Shown here: positions 62,905 to 64,000 of the stretch, in pieces
How the letters are laid out: each line of letters begins with the position of its first letter
Numbering within the stretch: position 1 is the stretch's first letter
Assembly: GCA_041821315.1 (NCBI GenBank)
Contig: JBGUEO010000012.1
Coordinates: 46,014-110,013 of the forward strand
Source: DIGJ01 sp041821315
Lineage (GTDB): Bacteria > Bacillota > Clostridia > Lachnospirales > Lachnospiraceae
Length of the DNA stretch: 64,000 nucleotides
Direction: 5' to 3'
Translations under genes and position numbers: made by a program
Notes under the pieces: model-generated
Seen by the model: the letters and a program-made list of their open reading frames with translations, nothing else
The model's database searches: none
Told to the model about the DNA's origin: nothing

Positions 62905-63944
62905 CAGCTAAGACCTCCTTTTGATAAGGTACAGGTATCGTCAAAAGAAGTATCAGAAACCATCAGAATTGTAAGGAAAAATCCAATCATAAACCCTGAA
63001 AGGCATCCGGTCAGATAAAGTATAAAGTGATCGCCATAATAAACAGGTAATGTTATAAGACCTGGAAAAACAAAAGCGGGAGTTTCGATTTTGGAAAGTC
63101 CAGCCAGCAATCCACCAACTGCACCGCCTATGCATCCAAAAAGGAAAGGCTTCTTTCTGGGAAGGTTAATATTAAATAATACAGGTTCTGTTATTCCAAA
63201 CAGTGATGATAGAATTGCAGGGGCGCATAATGCTCGAAATGAGACATCTTTGGCTTTTATCATAACAGCAAGGGCTGCGCCTGCCTGAGCAAAAACAGCA
63301 GGCGCCATGAGCGGAAGGATACTGTCATGACCCGTAACCCCAATGTTGTTGATTGCTACAAGAATCAATCCCCACTGAAAGCCGAAGATTACCATCGGCT
63401 GAATCAGTGCACCAAGCAACATGCCGGCAATTGCAGAGGAAAAAGAATAGAGAGAAGCATAACCAGTAGCAAGAGCATCTCCGATTATGGCACCAATTGG
63501 CCCGAAAACAAAAAGAGTAATCAGACTGACAATGCTTAAACAAAGGAGCGGGGTGAGAAAACCTTTGACCAGTTCTGGGAGTATCCATTCAAGAAAACGC
63601 TCAGTAACAGACAAAAGAGCAGTCGCCATAATAATTGGAATGATGCCAGAGTGGTATGTTACAGCTTTAATCGGAAGATTGAAAAAATGAAGAGTTATGC
63701 CGGTTTCAAAGGCTTTTGTTAATGATGGATACAACAGAATCAGGGCAATTATTGTACTGTAAAACGGATTGGCGTGGAATGTTTTTGCTGAAGTAATTGC
63801 CAACAACACGGGAAGAAAGTAGAAAGTGCTGTCTGATATTGCATTTAGTATGAGATAGGTTTCACTGCTGTCAGAAAGAACAGAGGTTGTTGTTAATATA
63901 AGCAGAGCACCCTTCATGATTCCACCTGCGCACAGTAAATTCAT
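62904..63944 (-). pseudogene. PTS EIIC, beta-glucoside/sucrose type, 5'-truncated
   Basis: 346 residues of a membrane permease domain with about 8 helices: SDSSETYLILNAISDSTFYF, LPIKAVTYHSGIIPIIM, HDSILPLMAPAVFAQAGAAL and FGITEPVLFNINLPRKKPFL are EIIC hallmarks. The family normally has an EIIB domain and the first EIIC helices upstream, about 120 residues or more. Here the frame closes with a TAG 5 codons before the ATG, and no ribosome site is seen. It could not phosphorylate sugar alone. The downstream phosphatase is intact. Confidence 0.8.
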
Positions 63945-64000
63945 AATAGTGTAATACTACAAATTATTAATACTCCTAGCATCCTATTTATATCAGATTA

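Overview
The window looks like chromosomal DNA of an AT-rich Gram-positive anaerobe of the Clostridia, most likely a plant-polysaccharide-degrading Lachnospiraceae member (Lachnoclostridium/Clostridium phytofermentans-like). The reasons are strong AGGAGG-type ribosome binding sites, YesN/YesM two-component regulators, CUT-type sugar importers, many secreted Ig-like (Big_2) proteins, and a Wzx/Wzy capsule locus started by a CpsBCD tyrosine-kinase module. No rRNA, tRNA or CRISPR array was recognised. All assignments come from reading motifs; nothing was searched.

Layout. (1) 1-10117: the end of a CUT1 sugar importer (two permeases), a GH88 unsaturated glucuronyl hydrolase, a DUF2264 protein and a secreted multidomain GH59-type enzyme of about 1850 residues, closed by a terminator. 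(2) 10273-21439: a GH51 arabinofuranosidase, a complete RbsABC-like importer with two permeases, the YesN/YesM pair, half of a CheC-like protein and a PAS-GGDEF diguanylate cyclase. (3) 21430-27432: two divergent XRE regulators around repeated operator-like sites, two secreted Ig-like proteins, then a membrane-anchored protein, a sortase and an unknown membrane protein. (4) 27445-56084: a large capsule/exopolysaccharide locus. CpsB, CpsC, CpsD and the initiating sugar-phosphate transferase come first. A CDP-sugar cassette follows (RfbF, RfbG, a DmpG-like aldolase, a TPP enzyme and an SDR). Next are glycosyltransferases, a pyruvyl transferase with an FrhB-like partner, a GDP-D,D-heptose and probable 6-deoxyheptose cassette, and Wzy and Wzx. 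This locus is interrupted by an IS1182-type element and a second DDE transposase, both with frameshifts. (5) 56083-64000: a graveyard of truncated mobile elements and gene fragments around some intact genes (VanZ-like, iron-dependent alcohol dehydrogenase, a secreted protein). It ends with a broken RelB/YafQ module and a minus-strand HAD phosphatase and 5'-truncated PTS EIIC pair.

How the genes work together. The first two blocks form a hemicellulose/pectin utilisation region: extracellular cleavage, ABC import, intracellular GH88/GH51 trimming and sensing by YesMN. The capsule block supplies at least two unusual activated sugars. One comes from CDP-4-keto-6-deoxyglucose and may be carbon-branched by the aldolase/TPP pair. 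The other is a GDP-heptose made by GmhA, HddA and a fused HddC-GmhB protein. These would be assembled on a lipid carrier, flipped by Wzx and polymerised by Wzy under CpsBCD control. The aldolase-TPP-SDR cassette is the best candidate for undescribed chemistry.
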